A model generated the notes under the pieces. That model had not been told where the DNA came from, ran no database searches, and saw only the letters and a list, made by a program, of their open reading frames with translations. Below, piece after piece: positions 15,843-23,924 of a DNA stretch of 46,788 nucleotides (positions within the stretch are counted from its first letter, which is position 1; each line of letters opens with the position of its first letter). Source of the DNA: DTDR01 sp964505415 (GTDB lineage: Bacteria; Hydrothermota; Tepidihabitantia; Tepidihabitantales; DTDR01); NCBI GenBank assembly GCA_964505415.1, contig CAZDHW010000016.1, positions 1-46,788 of the forward strand, written 5' to 3'. Made by a program: the position numbers and the translations under genes.

Positions 15843-16478
15843 ATGAGGAAACTAAAGATTATTATCTTTCTTTTGGTTCTTCTCTCTTTTTTAATTGGGC
15901 TTTATTTCTACCCCAAGATGCCCGAAAAAATGGCAACCCATTGGAATAAATATGGCCAAGCGGATGGTTATTCAAAAAAATTTACCGGTACTTTTTTAAT
16001 TCCTTTTATTGCTCTTATTATTGCTATTCTTTATCTTCTTATTCCCCAAATTGACCCTTTAAAAAATAACCTTCAGAAATTTATAAAATATTACGATATC
16101 TTCTTTTTGATTTTCTTTCTCTTTTTTATTGCCCTGCAATTTTTTGTCTACCTTTGGAATTTAAATATTAAAATAAATCCTAACCGCTTTTTCCCAATTG
16201 GTTTAGGCGTGCTTTTTATATATACCGGTATCCTTTTAAAAAATGCCCGAAGAAATTGGTTTGTCGGCATAAGAACCCCTTGGACCTTAAGCAGTGATGA
16301 TGTTTGGCAAAAAACCCATTTATTGGGAAGTAAATTATTTGTGATTACGGGGATAATTTCCTTTCTGGGATTTTTCTTTTTTCAATATTCTTACCTTTTT
16401 ATCTTAATTCCTGCGCTTACTTTTAGTTTTATTTTAGTTATCTATTCCTATTTTCTTTACCAAAAAGAAGGCAAATGA
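15843..16478 (+). CDS. SdpI/DUF1648-family membrane protein
   Basis: About 211 residues with six membrane segments. The first segment is followed by the DUF1648 signature 'MPEKMATHWNKYGQADGYSK' (about 28-47). Further on, 'NWFVGIRTPWTLSSDDVWQK' then 'THLLGS' (about 140-165) is the SdpI signature. SdpI is the membrane immunity protein and signal transducer against the toxin SdpC in Bacillus; most homologues, as here, have no SdpC nearby and their role is unknown. The ATG at 15843 is preferred over the TTG one codon upstream because transcription should begin there. It overlaps the next gene by 4 bases (ATGA). Confidence 0.88.
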   Translation: MRKLKIIIFLLVLLSFLIGLYFYPKMPEKMATHWNKYGQADGYSKKFTGTFLIPFIALIIAILYLLIPQIDPLKNNLQKFIKYYDIFFLIFFLFFIALQFFVYLWNLNIKINPNRFFPIGLGVLFIYTGILLKNARRNWFVGIRTPWTLSSDDVWQKTHLLGSKLFVITGIISFLGFFFFQYSYLFILIPALTFSFILVIYSYFLYQKEGK

Positions 16479-17215
16479 AGGTTATTGGCATTGATATTGG
16501 CGCAGCCAACACCAAAGGCGTTTTGTTTGACAAGGAAAGTAAAAAGATTTTGGCTTGCCAAATTTTACCCACCCAATTTCAGCCAAAAGAAATTAGTCAA
16601 AAGATTGTAAAAGAATTAAGTAACAATTCAAATTATCCGGTGATTACCACCGGTGTCGGTAGAAATTTAATTGCCCACCACAAATCGGTTACCGAAATTA
16701 CGGCCGTTGCTAAAGGGATAAATTTTTTATTACCCGAGGTAAGAACGGTCTTTGATATCGGTGGTGAAGATATTAAAATTATCAAGGTTGATGAAAATGG
16801 TAAGGTCATTGATTTTATTATGAATGACCGCTGCGCTTCGGGAACGGGCAGATTTTTTGCTAATTTAATAAAATCTTTAGGCATTACTTTTGAAGAATTT
16901 GATAAAAAAGCTTTAGATTATAAAAACCCAGCCCTTATCTCCCATCTATGTGTGGTGATGGTGGAATCGGAAGTTCTTTCCAAAATTTATCAAGGAGAGA
17001 ATTTAAGCGATGTCCTTTTTGGTGTCTGTTTGGCAGTAGCCAAAAGAATTATCAGTTTAGGGCAAGGAATAAAAATTGCTGAAAAAATTGCTCTTACCGG
17101 TGGTGTTGCCCAAAATCAATCGTTAAAAAAAGCCCTCGAAATCCTTTTAGGAAAAGAAATTATTGTTCCCCAAAATCCTTTAATTGTGGCTGCCTTAGGT
17201 GCTTGTTTGTTTTAG
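16475..17215 (+). CDS. 2-Hydroxyacyl-CoA dehydratase activator-type ATPase (BadF/BadG/BcrA/HgdC family)
   Basis: 246 residues, the length of single-domain activators such as HgdC. It has the ASKHA phosphate-1 loop 'GIDIGAANTKGVLF', the phosphate-2 loop 'TVFDIGGEDIKII', the iron-sulfur cysteine in 'NDRCASGTGRFF', the second conserved cysteine in 'SHLCVVMVESEV', and 'ALTGGVAQN'. Activators form a homodimer bridged by one [4Fe-4S] cluster and use ATP to inject one electron into a dehydratase or reductase. No dehydratase A/B subunit genes are in the window, and the cotranscribed partner is an SdpI-like membrane protein, an unusual pairing. The substrate is therefore unknown. Confidence 0.93.
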   Translation: MKVIGIDIGAANTKGVLFDKESKKILACQILPTQFQPKEISQKIVKELSNNSNYPVITTGVGRNLIAHHKSVTEITAVAKGINFLLPEVRTVFDIGGEDIKIIKVDENGKVIDFIMNDRCASGTGRFFANLIKSLGITFEEFDKKALDYKNPALISHLCVVMVESEVLSKIYQGENLSDVLFGVCLAVAKRIISLGQGIKIAEKIALTGGVAQNQSLKKALEILLGKEIIVPQNPLIVAALGACLF

Positions 17216-17219
17216 AAAA

Positions 17220-17618
17220 TTATTCGGTAAAGAAAGAACGGACAAAATTTAAAGCGTCATCAAGATTGGTAAAAACATAGGTTTCTTCATCCTTTTCTCT
17301 CTCTTCTCTTTCCTTTAATATTTTCCCTTTATCAAAAGTAGCTTCAATTATCCGATCAATTTCTCTCATCATTTCTTCAAACTCTTCCTCACTTTTCTCT
17401 TCTTTCCAAGGTTCTAACTCTTCATCAATTCCTTTTGCTTGTTCTTGGGCCGATATCCTTGATAATAAAGCAATAATCCGACTCATAATTTTTAATTGTT
17501 GTTTTTGGGCTTCGGTTGAAGGAAGGGAAGATGATTTAGGATAACGGAGTCTAACAATCCAGCCGTTCTCTACTTTTTCAATCTCGCACACTTTATTGTA
17601 ATTGAATAATCTAAACAT
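17220..17618 (-). CDS. Small acidic coiled-coil protein of unknown function
   Basis: 132 residues. The first 30 residues form a beta hairpin ('NYNKVCEIEKVENGWIVRLR') ending with a serine-rich turn, then comes a strongly charged helical region rich in Glu and Lys (about 35-115), and a short C-terminal helix-like stretch 'YVFTNLDDALNFVRSFF'. I do not recognise a family, though the 'F-T-N-L-D-E-A-L' end resembles C-terminal helices of small phage or regulatory proteins. The gene converges with the dehydratase activator four bases away and is divergent from lepB. The predicted -10 ends six bases before the ATG, so it should be leaderless. Confidence 0.75.
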   Translation of the reverse strand: MFRLFNYNKVCEIEKVENGWIVRLRYPKSSSLPSTEAQKQQLKIMSRIIALLSRISAQEQAKGIDEELEPWKEEKSEEEFEEMMREIDRIIEATFDKGKILKEREEREKDEETYVFTNLDDALNFVRSFFTE

Positions 17619-17623
17619 AATTA

Positions 17624-17652
17624 ATTATAATTAAAAAATTAAAAATATTCAA
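17624..17652 (-). promoter_or_regulatory. Promoter of the small acidic protein gene (predicted leaderless)
   Basis: On the minus strand TTGAAT (17647-17652), 17 bases, TATAAT (17624-17629), with the ATG at 17618 six bases further on. Confidence 0.65.
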
Positions 17653-17660
17653 TGAATGCT

Positions 17661-17688
17661 TTGACTTTTTATCACTTTTGGCTATAAT
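17661..17688 (+). promoter_or_regulatory. Promoter of the lepB operon (predicted leaderless)
   Basis: TTGACT (17661-17666), 16 bases, TATAAT (17683-17688). The ATG at 17697 is nine bases after the -10. The upstream in-frame TTG at 17688 overlaps the -10 and cannot be the start. Confidence 0.8.
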
Positions 17689-17696
17689 TGAAAAAT

Positions 17697-18491
17697 ATGA
17701 AAAAGTTTCTTGCTTCTTGGGGCCCAGTAATTTTGGTGGTGATCTTTTTAAGGTCCTTTATTGTGGAAGCCTTTATGGTACCCACTGGTTCAATGGAAGA
17801 GACTATTTTGGTTGGTGATTTTTTACTGGTAACAAAATTTGATTACGGAGTAAAACTTCCTTTTTCTAATAAAGTTATTATTCCTACGGGAAAAGTAAAG
17901 AGGGGGGATATTGTTGTCTTTCGTTATCCCTTAGATCCAGATATGCCTCAACCGGAAGAAAAATATGTTCGCTTTTTTCCTAAATGGTTTCCCCTCTTGC
18001 CTATCTATTGGTCAAAGGAAAAGAATTTTTTTGTCTATTACGCCCCGAGAAATTTTATAAAAAGATGCGTCGCGGTCAGTGGTGACACTGTGGAAATCAG
18101 AAATAAAAAACTTTATGTAAATGGTATTTTACAAAAAGATACTTTTGCCACTTTTAAAGATTATTTTGTTACTCCGGGTCTTAGTAATAAAGAGCGGGAG
18201 GAATTTAATAAAATGTGGTTAGATTTAAGTTTTATCAAAGATAAAAATCTGGGAATTTTGGTGAGAGACAATTTTGGTCCCGTAGTAGTTCCCGAAAGTT
18301 GTATCTTTGTAATGGGTGACAATCGGGATAATTCTGAAGACTCAAGATTTTGGGGTCCTTTACCTATCAAATATTTAAAGGGAAAGCCGTTAATCATTTA
18401 TTTCTCCTCGGATGCGGCTCCCAATTTATTAAGAATAATTTTTTCACCTTTTAAAATTCGTTTTTCCCGTATTGGTCGGGTTTTAAGATAA
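17697..18491 (+). CDS. lepB: Signal peptidase I
   Basis: 264 residues. It has one N-terminal membrane anchor (about 8-24), box B 'VPTGSMEETI' with the catalytic Ser32, box C 'RGDIVVFRYP', the catalytic Lys122 in 'FIKRCVAVSGDTVEI', and box E 'VFVMGDNRDNSEDSRFWG' (as 'IFVMGDNRDNSEDS'). LepB cleaves signal peptides on the outside of the cytoplasmic membrane. About 35 residues between boxes C and D are an insertion relative to short homologues. The TAA stop overlaps the ATG of the nitroreductase by one base. The first gene of a four-gene operon that also encodes two exported proteins. Confidence 0.96.
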   Translation: MKKFLASWGPVILVVIFLRSFIVEAFMVPTGSMEETILVGDFLLVTKFDYGVKLPFSNKVIIPTGKVKRGDIVVFRYPLDPDMPQPEEKYVRFFPKWFPLLPIYWSKEKNFFVYYAPRNFIKRCVAVSGDTVEIRNKKLYVNGILQKDTFATFKDYFVTPGLSNKEREEFNKMWLDLSFIKDKNLGILVRDNFGPVVVPESCIFVMGDNRDNSEDSRFWGPLPIKYLKGKPLIIYFSSDAAPNLLRIIFSPFKIRFSRIGRVLR

Positions 18492-19060
18492 TGGATTTTT
18501 TTGAAGTAATTGAAAAAAGAGTTTCCGTAAGAAATTTTAGTGAAAGAGAGGTTGAAGACGAAAAGATAAAGAAAATTTTAGAAGCCGCCCAAAAGGCTCC
18601 TTCTTGGCAGAACCGGCAACCGTGGCATTTTATTGTTGTCAAAGATAAGGAATTAATAAATAAAATAAGTAGTTTTCGCCCTTTAACTTTAAATATCAAC
18701 ATCTTTCTTAAAAAAGCACCCGCGCTCATCGTTTTGGTCTCTAAAAAAGAATTATCCGGCAGTAGAGCGGGCTTAGATTATTTTTTAGTTGATTGTGCCA
18801 TTGCTATGGAACATCTTATTTTAGCCGCCACTGCTTTAGGGTTGGGAACTTGCTGGATCGGTGCTTTTGACGAAAATTATTTAAAAGAAATTTTAAAGAT
18901 ACCAAAGGATTTTAGAATTATTGCCTTAACTCCTTTGGGTTATCCAAAAGAAGAGTCCTTTTTGGGAAAGGTAGTAAAAACTTATGCCCAGAGTAGAAAA
19001 AGAAAACCTTTATCGGAATTTGTCTTTTTGAATGAGTGGGGAAAGAGATGGGAATTATAA
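18491..19060 (+). CDS. Nitroreductase-family FMN oxidoreductase
   Basis: 189 residues. It begins 'FFEVIEKRVSVRNFSEREVE' (the R-x-S-V-R-x-F FMN motif). 'AQKAPSWQNRQPWHFIVV' follows, and the C-terminal half has 'DCAIAMEHLILAATALGLGT' then 'CWIGAF' and 'IALTPLGYPKE'. These proteins bind FMN as homodimers and reduce nitroaromatics, quinones or flavins with NAD(P)H; some in anaerobes dehalogenate or act on other substrates. The specific substrate cannot be read. It starts inside the stop codon of lepB and is overlapped by the next gene by 13 bases, so it is certainly cotranscribed. Confidence 0.93.
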   Translation: MDFFEVIEKRVSVRNFSEREVEDEKIKKILEAAQKAPSWQNRQPWHFIVVKDKELINKISSFRPLTLNINIFLKKAPALIVLVSKKELSGSRAGLDYFLVDCAIAMEHLILAATALGLGTCWIGAFDENYLKEILKIPKDFRIIALTPLGYPKEESFLGKVVKTYAQSRKRKPLSEFVFLNEWGKRWEL

Positions 19061-20658
19061 TCTTTTTTCTTTTAAATATCGCTTTTTTACCAATAGATAG
19101 CCTAAAACCCCATATGAAAGGTTACGGTCTTTCTACTTTTTCGGGAGTTTTGCCCGAAACCTTTTATTGTGAAATCTTAGATATTATGAAGGATGTTGAA
19201 CCAAAGAGGAATTTAATTATTGCCAAGCTGAGTGGTGCCAATTTAGAAAAAACCGGTATTATTGCCGGTATGTCTGGTAGTCCGGTATTTATCAATAACA
19301 AATTGATCGGTGCTGTTGCCTATGCCTGGGAATTCCAAAAAGAGCCAATTTGTGGAATAACACCAATTTATGAAATGCTTTATCCGGAAAGTTTCCCCAA
19401 AATAAGAGATTTGCCCCAAAGAAATTTTAGCCTGCCAATTGCCATTAATACCAAGTTGAGTGAAAAAGAAGAATGTTTATTTAACACTCTTTTTCCCAAA
19501 AATATAAAACCTTTGTTTTTACCAATGGGCGGAAAGGAAACCATTGATAAGGAGATTAAAATTGATTTGGGTTATCCGGTTGGTGGTTCACTTGTTGATG
19601 GTGATTTAAAAATTGCCGCAATTGGCACATTAACTTATATCTCTAAGGATACTATCTATGCCTTTGGTCATCCCTTTTTCAATTTTGGCAAGTCAGAACT
19701 GCCTTTGATTTTAGGAAAAATCCATTGCGTAATTTCGGCTTATGACAATTCTTTTAAACTCTTTTCGCCGGTCAAAGAGATTGGTAAGATTTCCTATGAT
19801 TACCAAACGGCCATCAAAGGTATTTTAAATAAAGAAGCAAAAAAGATACCCTTAAAAATAACAATTAAAGATGAAAAAAAGAAGGAAGAATTTTTCTATC
19901 AGATTGCTAACCATTATAAATTAATACCTATTTTATTGCCAATCTGCCTTTCCTCTTCTTTTTCTTCTTTCACCGTCGGTATACCTTTGAATTATACCAT
20001 CAAAAATAAAATCAGGTTAAAAATCTCTTTAAAAGATAAAGTAGAAACCTTAGAATATGAAAAATTACAAGTAAGCGATGAGCCGAAAAGTTTTGATATC
20101 TTTAGTTTTTTTGATGATTTAAAAAATCTTTTAGAAAATCCCTTTGAGAAAGTGGAAATCAAAGAAGGAGAGATTGAAAGTTATTTTATTAAAGAGAAAA
20201 AAACTTTAAGGATTTTAGATATCCTTTTAAACAAAACAGTTTTTTATCCCAATGATTCTTTAATATTAAAAATTATCTTTCAGGATTTTCAAGGAAAAAT
20301 TTTTGAAAGGGAATTTAAAATAGAATTGAATTTAAATCCTGGTCAATATTCTTTATTTGTCGGTAATTTAGAGGATTTCTTTTCGCTCTTCCCCTTAAAG
20401 GAGATTGAGAACTTTTCCTCCCTTTTAGATAATATCAAAATGAAAAAGAAGGGGAATCTTTTAAAATTAGCGATCTATTCTTCAAAAAAGGGTTTTTATT
20501 TAAAAGATAAGGGCTATTCTTTACCCCTATCACTAAAAAGGTTAAAAGAGAAAAGCCAAGAAGAAGTTTCACCATTTACCTTACATTATGAAAATGATTT
20601 TTCTTTTGATTATTTTATTACCAATTCTAAAACAATAAATATGGAGGTGAAAGAATGA
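19048..20658 (+). CDS. Exported SpoIVB-like (S55) serine peptidase-domain protein
   Basis: 536 residues from ATG 19048. That start is preferred over the ATG at 19036 because it begins a clean signal peptide and is preceded by GGGGAAAGAG. After the leader (1 to about 16), 'MKGYGLSTFSGVLPETFYCE' and 'GMSGSPVFI' (74-82, nucleophile candidate Ser77) are the S55 signature, followed by 'IGAVAYAWEF', 'GITPIYEM' and 'YAFGHPFFNFGKSELPL' (GHP at 207-209). In Bacillus SpoIVB is a secreted protease that signals to the forespore, but relatives of this longer type occur in non-sporulating bacteria with unknown targets. It overlaps the nitroreductase by 13 bases and the next gene by 4. Confidence 0.88.
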   Translation: MGIIIFFLLNIAFLPIDSLKPHMKGYGLSTFSGVLPETFYCEILDIMKDVEPKRNLIIAKLSGANLEKTGIIAGMSGSPVFINNKLIGAVAYAWEFQKEPICGITPIYEMLYPESFPKIRDLPQRNFSLPIAINTKLSEKEECLFNTLFPKNIKPLFLPMGGKETIDKEIKIDLGYPVGGSLVDGDLKIAAIGTLTYISKDTIYAFGHPFFNFGKSELPLILGKIHCVISAYDNSFKLFSPVKEIGKISYDYQTAIKGILNKEAKKIPLKITIKDEKKKEEFFYQIANHYKLIPILLPICLSSSFSSFTVGIPLNYTIKNKIRLKISLKDKVETLEYEKLQVSDEPKSFDIFSFFDDLKNLLENPFEKVEIKEGEIESYFIKEKKTLRILDILLNKTVFYPNDSLILKIIFQDFQGKIFEREFKIELNLNPGQYSLFVGNLEDFFSLFPLKEIENFSSLLDNIKMKKKGNLLKLAIYSSKKGFYLKDKGYSLPLSLKRLKEKSQEEVSPFTLHYENDFSFDYFITNSKTINMEVKE

Positions 20659-22412
20659 GTATTTTAATATTTTTTCTTATTTTTCAATCAAAAAGCTATC
20701 AAGTAATGTTAGATAAAGATTCAATAATTTATTTAAGCAATAACCTGGAGGAAGTTTTATCTTCAAAAAGTAATTTTATCTACGATTTTCTAATCTTAAA
20801 AGGTGAACCTTATTTTACTGACGGAAAAAATCTCTATCTTAAAGATAAAATAATTTATCAAGGTGAAAATAAAAATATCTTTGCCTTAACCACTGATGGG
20901 AAATATTTCTATTTTGGTGTAAATCCGGAAAGTATTATCTTAAAAGGCGAAAAAGAAAAAATAGTAAAAGAATATAAGATTCCGGCAAGCAATATTTTAA
21001 GATTAGTTTCCACAAAAGATGAAATCTATGTTGGTACTTCTTATCCGGCAATTGTTTATCAACTATTTTCAAAAAAAATCTTAGCCGAAATTAATGATGA
21101 AAATGTTTCTGCCTTAACCTATTTTAAAGATACTTTATTTATCGGCACTGCCAAAAAGGGTTATTTATATTGTCTCCCAATAAAGGGTAAATTAAAATTA
21201 CTCTATGATTGCGAAGAAGAGGAGATTAAAGATATTGTGGTAAAAGATAATTTTTTATATTTTATCACTAATGCGGAAAATAAACTTCCTTCCCTTTATT
21301 CTTTTGACCGGAGAAAGAAAGAATTAAAAGAAATCTTTACCTTTCCTTGCTCCACTTTATATTCCTTACAAATAAAAGGTGAAACTTTAATTGTTTCTGG
21401 TTCGTTTAATATCTTATACAAAATTATTCCCGAAAAAAATTATTTTATGATTTTTGGTTTTGATGGTGAATTGATTAGTAAGATTTTTATTTACCAAGAT
21501 GAAGTTTATATAGCCACTTCTTTACCCGCTAAAATTTACCGATTAAAAAAAGAGTTGGCAAAAGAAGGCATTTATCTTTCGCCAATAATTGATTTGAATT
21601 TTATTTCTCAATTTGGCAATTTAGAAATTGAGAGTGAATTACCCTTATTTACCTCTTATAATCTTTTTGTTCGTAGTGGTGCCCATAGTATTATTGATGA
21701 AACCTGGTCAGACTTTATAAAAGTGCGAGATAAAAAGATGGCAATTCCGGATAATCGTTATTTTCAGTATAAAATAGAATTAAAAAGAGATAAAAGTGAA
21801 AAAGGACCAATAATTAAAAAGGTTCGGTATTTTTATAGAAATATTAATCAGCCACCAAAGATAAAAGGAATAAAAATTTATTCGGACAGTCAAAACCCGA
21901 AAATAAAAATCATCAAATGGGAAGCAACCGACCCCAATTCCTGCTCCCTTTTAACAAAAATCTATTACCAAATAAAAGATGATAAAAATTGGTTTTTCCT
22001 TAATGAAACAAAAGAAAGTGAATACAAACTGATTAGTGAAAAATTTCCGGACGGCTATTATAAGATAAAATTGATTATCAGTGATGAAATATGTGAATCA
22101 AAAGAAGAGGCATTAAGAGACTCAATAATTAGTAATGAATTTTTAATTGATAACACTCCGCCAGAAATTCTCTCTTTTGAAAAAAAGGACAATAAAATAA
22201 AAATAAAAATTAAAGACTCCCTTTCCATAATCAAAAACTTCTTATATTCAATAGATAACGAAAAGGAAGAAAAAATTTTACCGATTGACAAAATCTTTGA
22301 TGATAAAGAAGAAGAATTTATTTTCGAAGTCAAAAAAGATAAATTTCTTTTAAATATAATTATTGCTGACGAATACCTTAACGAAAAAAGATATAACTGG
22401 CTTATAAAGTAA
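20655..22412 (+). CDS. Exported propeller-type protein of unknown function paired with the S55 protein
   Basis: 585 residues. The first 13 residues are a signal peptide. The next 300 are repeats of about 40-45 residues with paired strands such as 'DFLILKGEPYFTDGKNLYL', 'IFALTTDGKYFYFGVNPESI', 'DEIYVGTSYPAIVYQLF' and 'GTAKKGYLYCLP', typical of PQQ/WD-like propellers. The last 250 residues have fibronectin/Ig-like strands ('KIIKWEATDPNSCSLLTKIY', then 'NTPPEILSFEKKDNKIKIKI'). It has no sorting tail. The four-base overlap with the S55 gene implies the two proteins act together, for example as peptidase and its substrate or scaffold. That link is inference. Confidence 0.8.
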   Translation: MSILIFFLIFQSKSYQVMLDKDSIIYLSNNLEEVLSSKSNFIYDFLILKGEPYFTDGKNLYLKDKIIYQGENKNIFALTTDGKYFYFGVNPESIILKGEKEKIVKEYKIPASNILRLVSTKDEIYVGTSYPAIVYQLFSKKILAEINDENVSALTYFKDTLFIGTAKKGYLYCLPIKGKLKLLYDCEEEEIKDIVVKDNFLYFITNAENKLPSLYSFDRRKKELKEIFTFPCSTLYSLQIKGETLIVSGSFNILYKIIPEKNYFMIFGFDGELISKIFIYQDEVYIATSLPAKIYRLKKELAKEGIYLSPIIDLNFISQFGNLEIESELPLFTSYNLFVRSGAHSIIDETWSDFIKVRDKKMAIPDNRYFQYKIELKRDKSEKGPIIKKVRYFYRNINQPPKIKGIKIYSDSQNPKIKIIKWEATDPNSCSLLTKIYYQIKDDKNWFFLNETKESEYKLISEKFPDGYYKIKLIISDEICESKEEALRDSIISNEFLIDNTPPEILSFEKKDNKIKIKIKDSLSIIKNFLYSIDNEKEEKILPIDKIFDDKEEEFIFEVKKDKFLLNIIIADEYLNEKRYNWLIK

Positions 22413-22414
22413 AT

Positions 22415-22597
22415 ATGAAGAAACTGATTTTATCTTTTAAAGAAAACCTTAAAAAAGTATCCGTATATTGTCGCCTACTGTTTTTTTGTCTAAGGCTAAA
22501 TAAACAATTTATCCAATATCAACTATTATCGGCTGAAAAAAATCCAATAACATTAATCAGGAAAGAATTAAAAAGCCGAATTCCAAATAAAATTTGA
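22415..22597 (+). CDS. Possible small hypothetical protein at the operon end
   Basis: 60 residues starting 2 bases after the propeller stop (MKKLILSFKENLKKVSVYCR...). The middle is hydrophobic (about 19-28) and the ends are lysine-rich. It has no family I know, no strong ribosome-binding site, and lies at the start of a 2-kb decay zone. It may be a real small protein read by coupling from the propeller gene or a chance frame. Confidence 0.3.
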   Translation: MKKLILSFKENLKKVSVYCRLLFFCLRLNKQFIQYQLLSAEKNPITLIRKELKSRIPNKI

Positions 22598-22630
22598 AAA
22601 GTAAAAATATTAAAAAGGCCCTATTACTGA

Positions 22631-23170
22631 ATAAAAAGGCAGGGGACCCAAAAAAATAAACCGGAAGAGATTATTTCTGCCTTAGAATTAAAGCCGGGAG
22701 ATGTGATTGCTGATATTGGTGCTGGTGGTGGTTATTTTTCTATAAGATTTGCGGAAATTGTTGGTAAAAATGGCAAAGTTTATGCAATTGATATTAATCC
22801 CGAATTCTTAAAATTTATAAAAGAATACGCCCAAGAAAAAAATTTAGCTAATATCATCACGATATTAGCAAAAGATGCCAATTTAGATTTATCCAAAAAT
22901 ATTTTGGACTTAATTTTTATGCGTAATGTCACCCATCATTTATCAAATCGGGTTGATTATTTTGCCAATTTAAAAAAATATTTAAAACCTGATGGTAAAG
23001 TAGCGATCATTGAACATAAAAAGGGGTCTCTTTTCAGTTTTCACACCCTTTTCGGTCACTATTTGCCAAAGGAAAAAATAATAAAAGAAATGAGAGCGGC
23101 TGGTTATTTACTTTTGAAAGAATTCAATTTTTTAGAAAACCAACATTTTACTTTATACATTAAAAAATAA
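22631..23170 (+). pseudogene. Class I SAM-dependent methyltransferase lacking a proper start
   Basis: From 22640 the frame gives 'KPEEIISALELKPGDVIADI', then 'GAGGGYFSIRFAEIVGKNGK', 'VYAIDINPEFLKFIKEYAQE', 'DLIFMRNVTHHLSNR' and 'LKPDGKVAIIEHKKG'. This is a complete Rossmann core of a UbiE/PCMT-like methyltransferase with the G-x-G-x-G motif, the acidic end of strand 2 (D-I-N-P) and the C-terminal 'H-F-T-L-Y' strand. The frame is closed by TGA at 22628-22630 and no ATG, GTG or TTG follows until GTG 22703, which would remove the first 20 residues of the fold. The 5' portion has therefore been lost or frameshifted. Either a damaged gene or one using a non-standard ATA start at 22631; damage seems more likely in this decay zone. 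Confidence 0.65.
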
Positions 23171-23372
23171 ACCTCTAATAAAACTAAAGATATTAATAAA
23201 AATTAATCAGTGAAAAAATTATTGAAGGTCATTATAAGTTAAAATTAAAAATTTGGCCACTTTGATAACCACCAAAAAAGAAGGGTCAAAGATGTTAATT
23301 GTTAACAGATATTTTAATAAAAAAAGATATGACCGACTCTTAAAATAAAACTTCTTTTAATCTTTTGGGAAA
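23171..23372. other. Non-coding decay zone
   Basis: No complete gene. Short plus-strand frames such as 'ISEKIIEGHYKLKLKIWPL' and 'TKKEGSKMLIVNRYF' then 'NKKRYDRLLK', separated by stops, look like eroded coding sequence that I could not assign. Confidence 0.35.
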
Positions 23373-23477
23373 CTATTCCCTAAACTCTCCAAGGAACGGA
23401 TAGCTTCCAACCTCTATTTTTCTTATCAATAACCTATTATTTTTCAATTTTCTTTTAATTTTCGCTATCCCTTTCAT
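23373..23477 (-). CDS. Candidate 34-residue basic small protein
   Basis: ATG at 23475-23477 on the minus strand has a near-ideal Shine-Dalgarno (AAAGGAGGG, four to twelve bases upstream) and a TATATA run a little further upstream. The 34-residue product begins MKGIAKIKRKLKNNRLLIRK and ends 'IEVGSYPFLGEFRE': a strongly basic N-terminal half and an acidic end. No family is recognised. It could be a genuine small regulatory or antimicrobial-type peptide, or the preserved start of a lost gene. Confidence 0.4.
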   Translation of the reverse strand: MKGIAKIKRKLKNNRLLIRKIEVGSYPFLGEFRE

Positions 23478-23542
23478 TTTCCCTCCTTTTTATTTATATA
23501 TATAACGAAGAAAAAACCTTTATCTTACCCCATAAAATAAAT

Positions 23543-23571
23543 TTGACTATTAGAAAAATATTTATTAAAAT
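23543..23571 (+). promoter_or_regulatory. Promoter of the small Cys/His protein gene
   Basis: TTGACT (23543-23548), 17 bases, TAAAAT (23566-23571). It leads to a short leader with GGGAGGTG at 23580-23587 before the ATG at 23592. Confidence 0.65.
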
Positions 23572-23591
23572 TATAAAAAGGGAGGTGAAAA

Positions 23592-23786
23592 ATGTGGCGA
23601 AGTTTTAAAAGACATTGCTGGTTTGGACCGACTGGTCATATTCACATTAATTTTTGCTGTGGAATATGGCCTCATAGAAAGCCAACCAAAGAAGAGTTAA
23701 AGGAAGAACTGGAAATTCTAAAAGAAGAGAAAGCGGAAATAGAAAAAAGGATTGAAGAGATAGAAAAGTTGTTAAAGGAAGATTAA
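23592..23786 (+). CDS. Small Cys/His-rich protein with C-terminal coiled coil
   Basis: 64 residues. The N-terminal 30 contain three Cys and four His (H9, C10, H17, H19, C23, C24 and H29, approximately), and the last 33 form a regular Glu/Lys coiled coil ('TKEELKEELEILKEEKAEIE'-like, heptads without prolines). Its architecture resembles DUF5320-type small proteins found with iron-sulfur or NifX/Mrp genes in anaerobes, though the sequence identity is not visible by eye. Metal binding is inferred from composition only. It has a strong SD and a good promoter, and stands alone between two decay zones, which argues that it is kept by selection. Confidence 0.7.
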   Translation: MWRSFKRHCWFGPTGHIHINFCCGIWPHRKPTKEELKEELEILKEEKAEIEKRIEEIEKLLKED

Positions 23787-23924
23787 AAAGATAGACAAAA
23801 CCTTTATAATGGTATTAATAATAGATAGGGTTTGAGTTTTATAGGCCTAGCAGGAAGGCATTCCCGAAATAATTGAGGGATATTTTCATTTTTATTGACA
23901 AAAATATATAATCAAAAAAATATG

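Noticed and set aside
17688..17696. Upstream TTG start for lepB
   Set aside because: It overlaps the -10 box, so the ATG at 17697 is the only sensible start.
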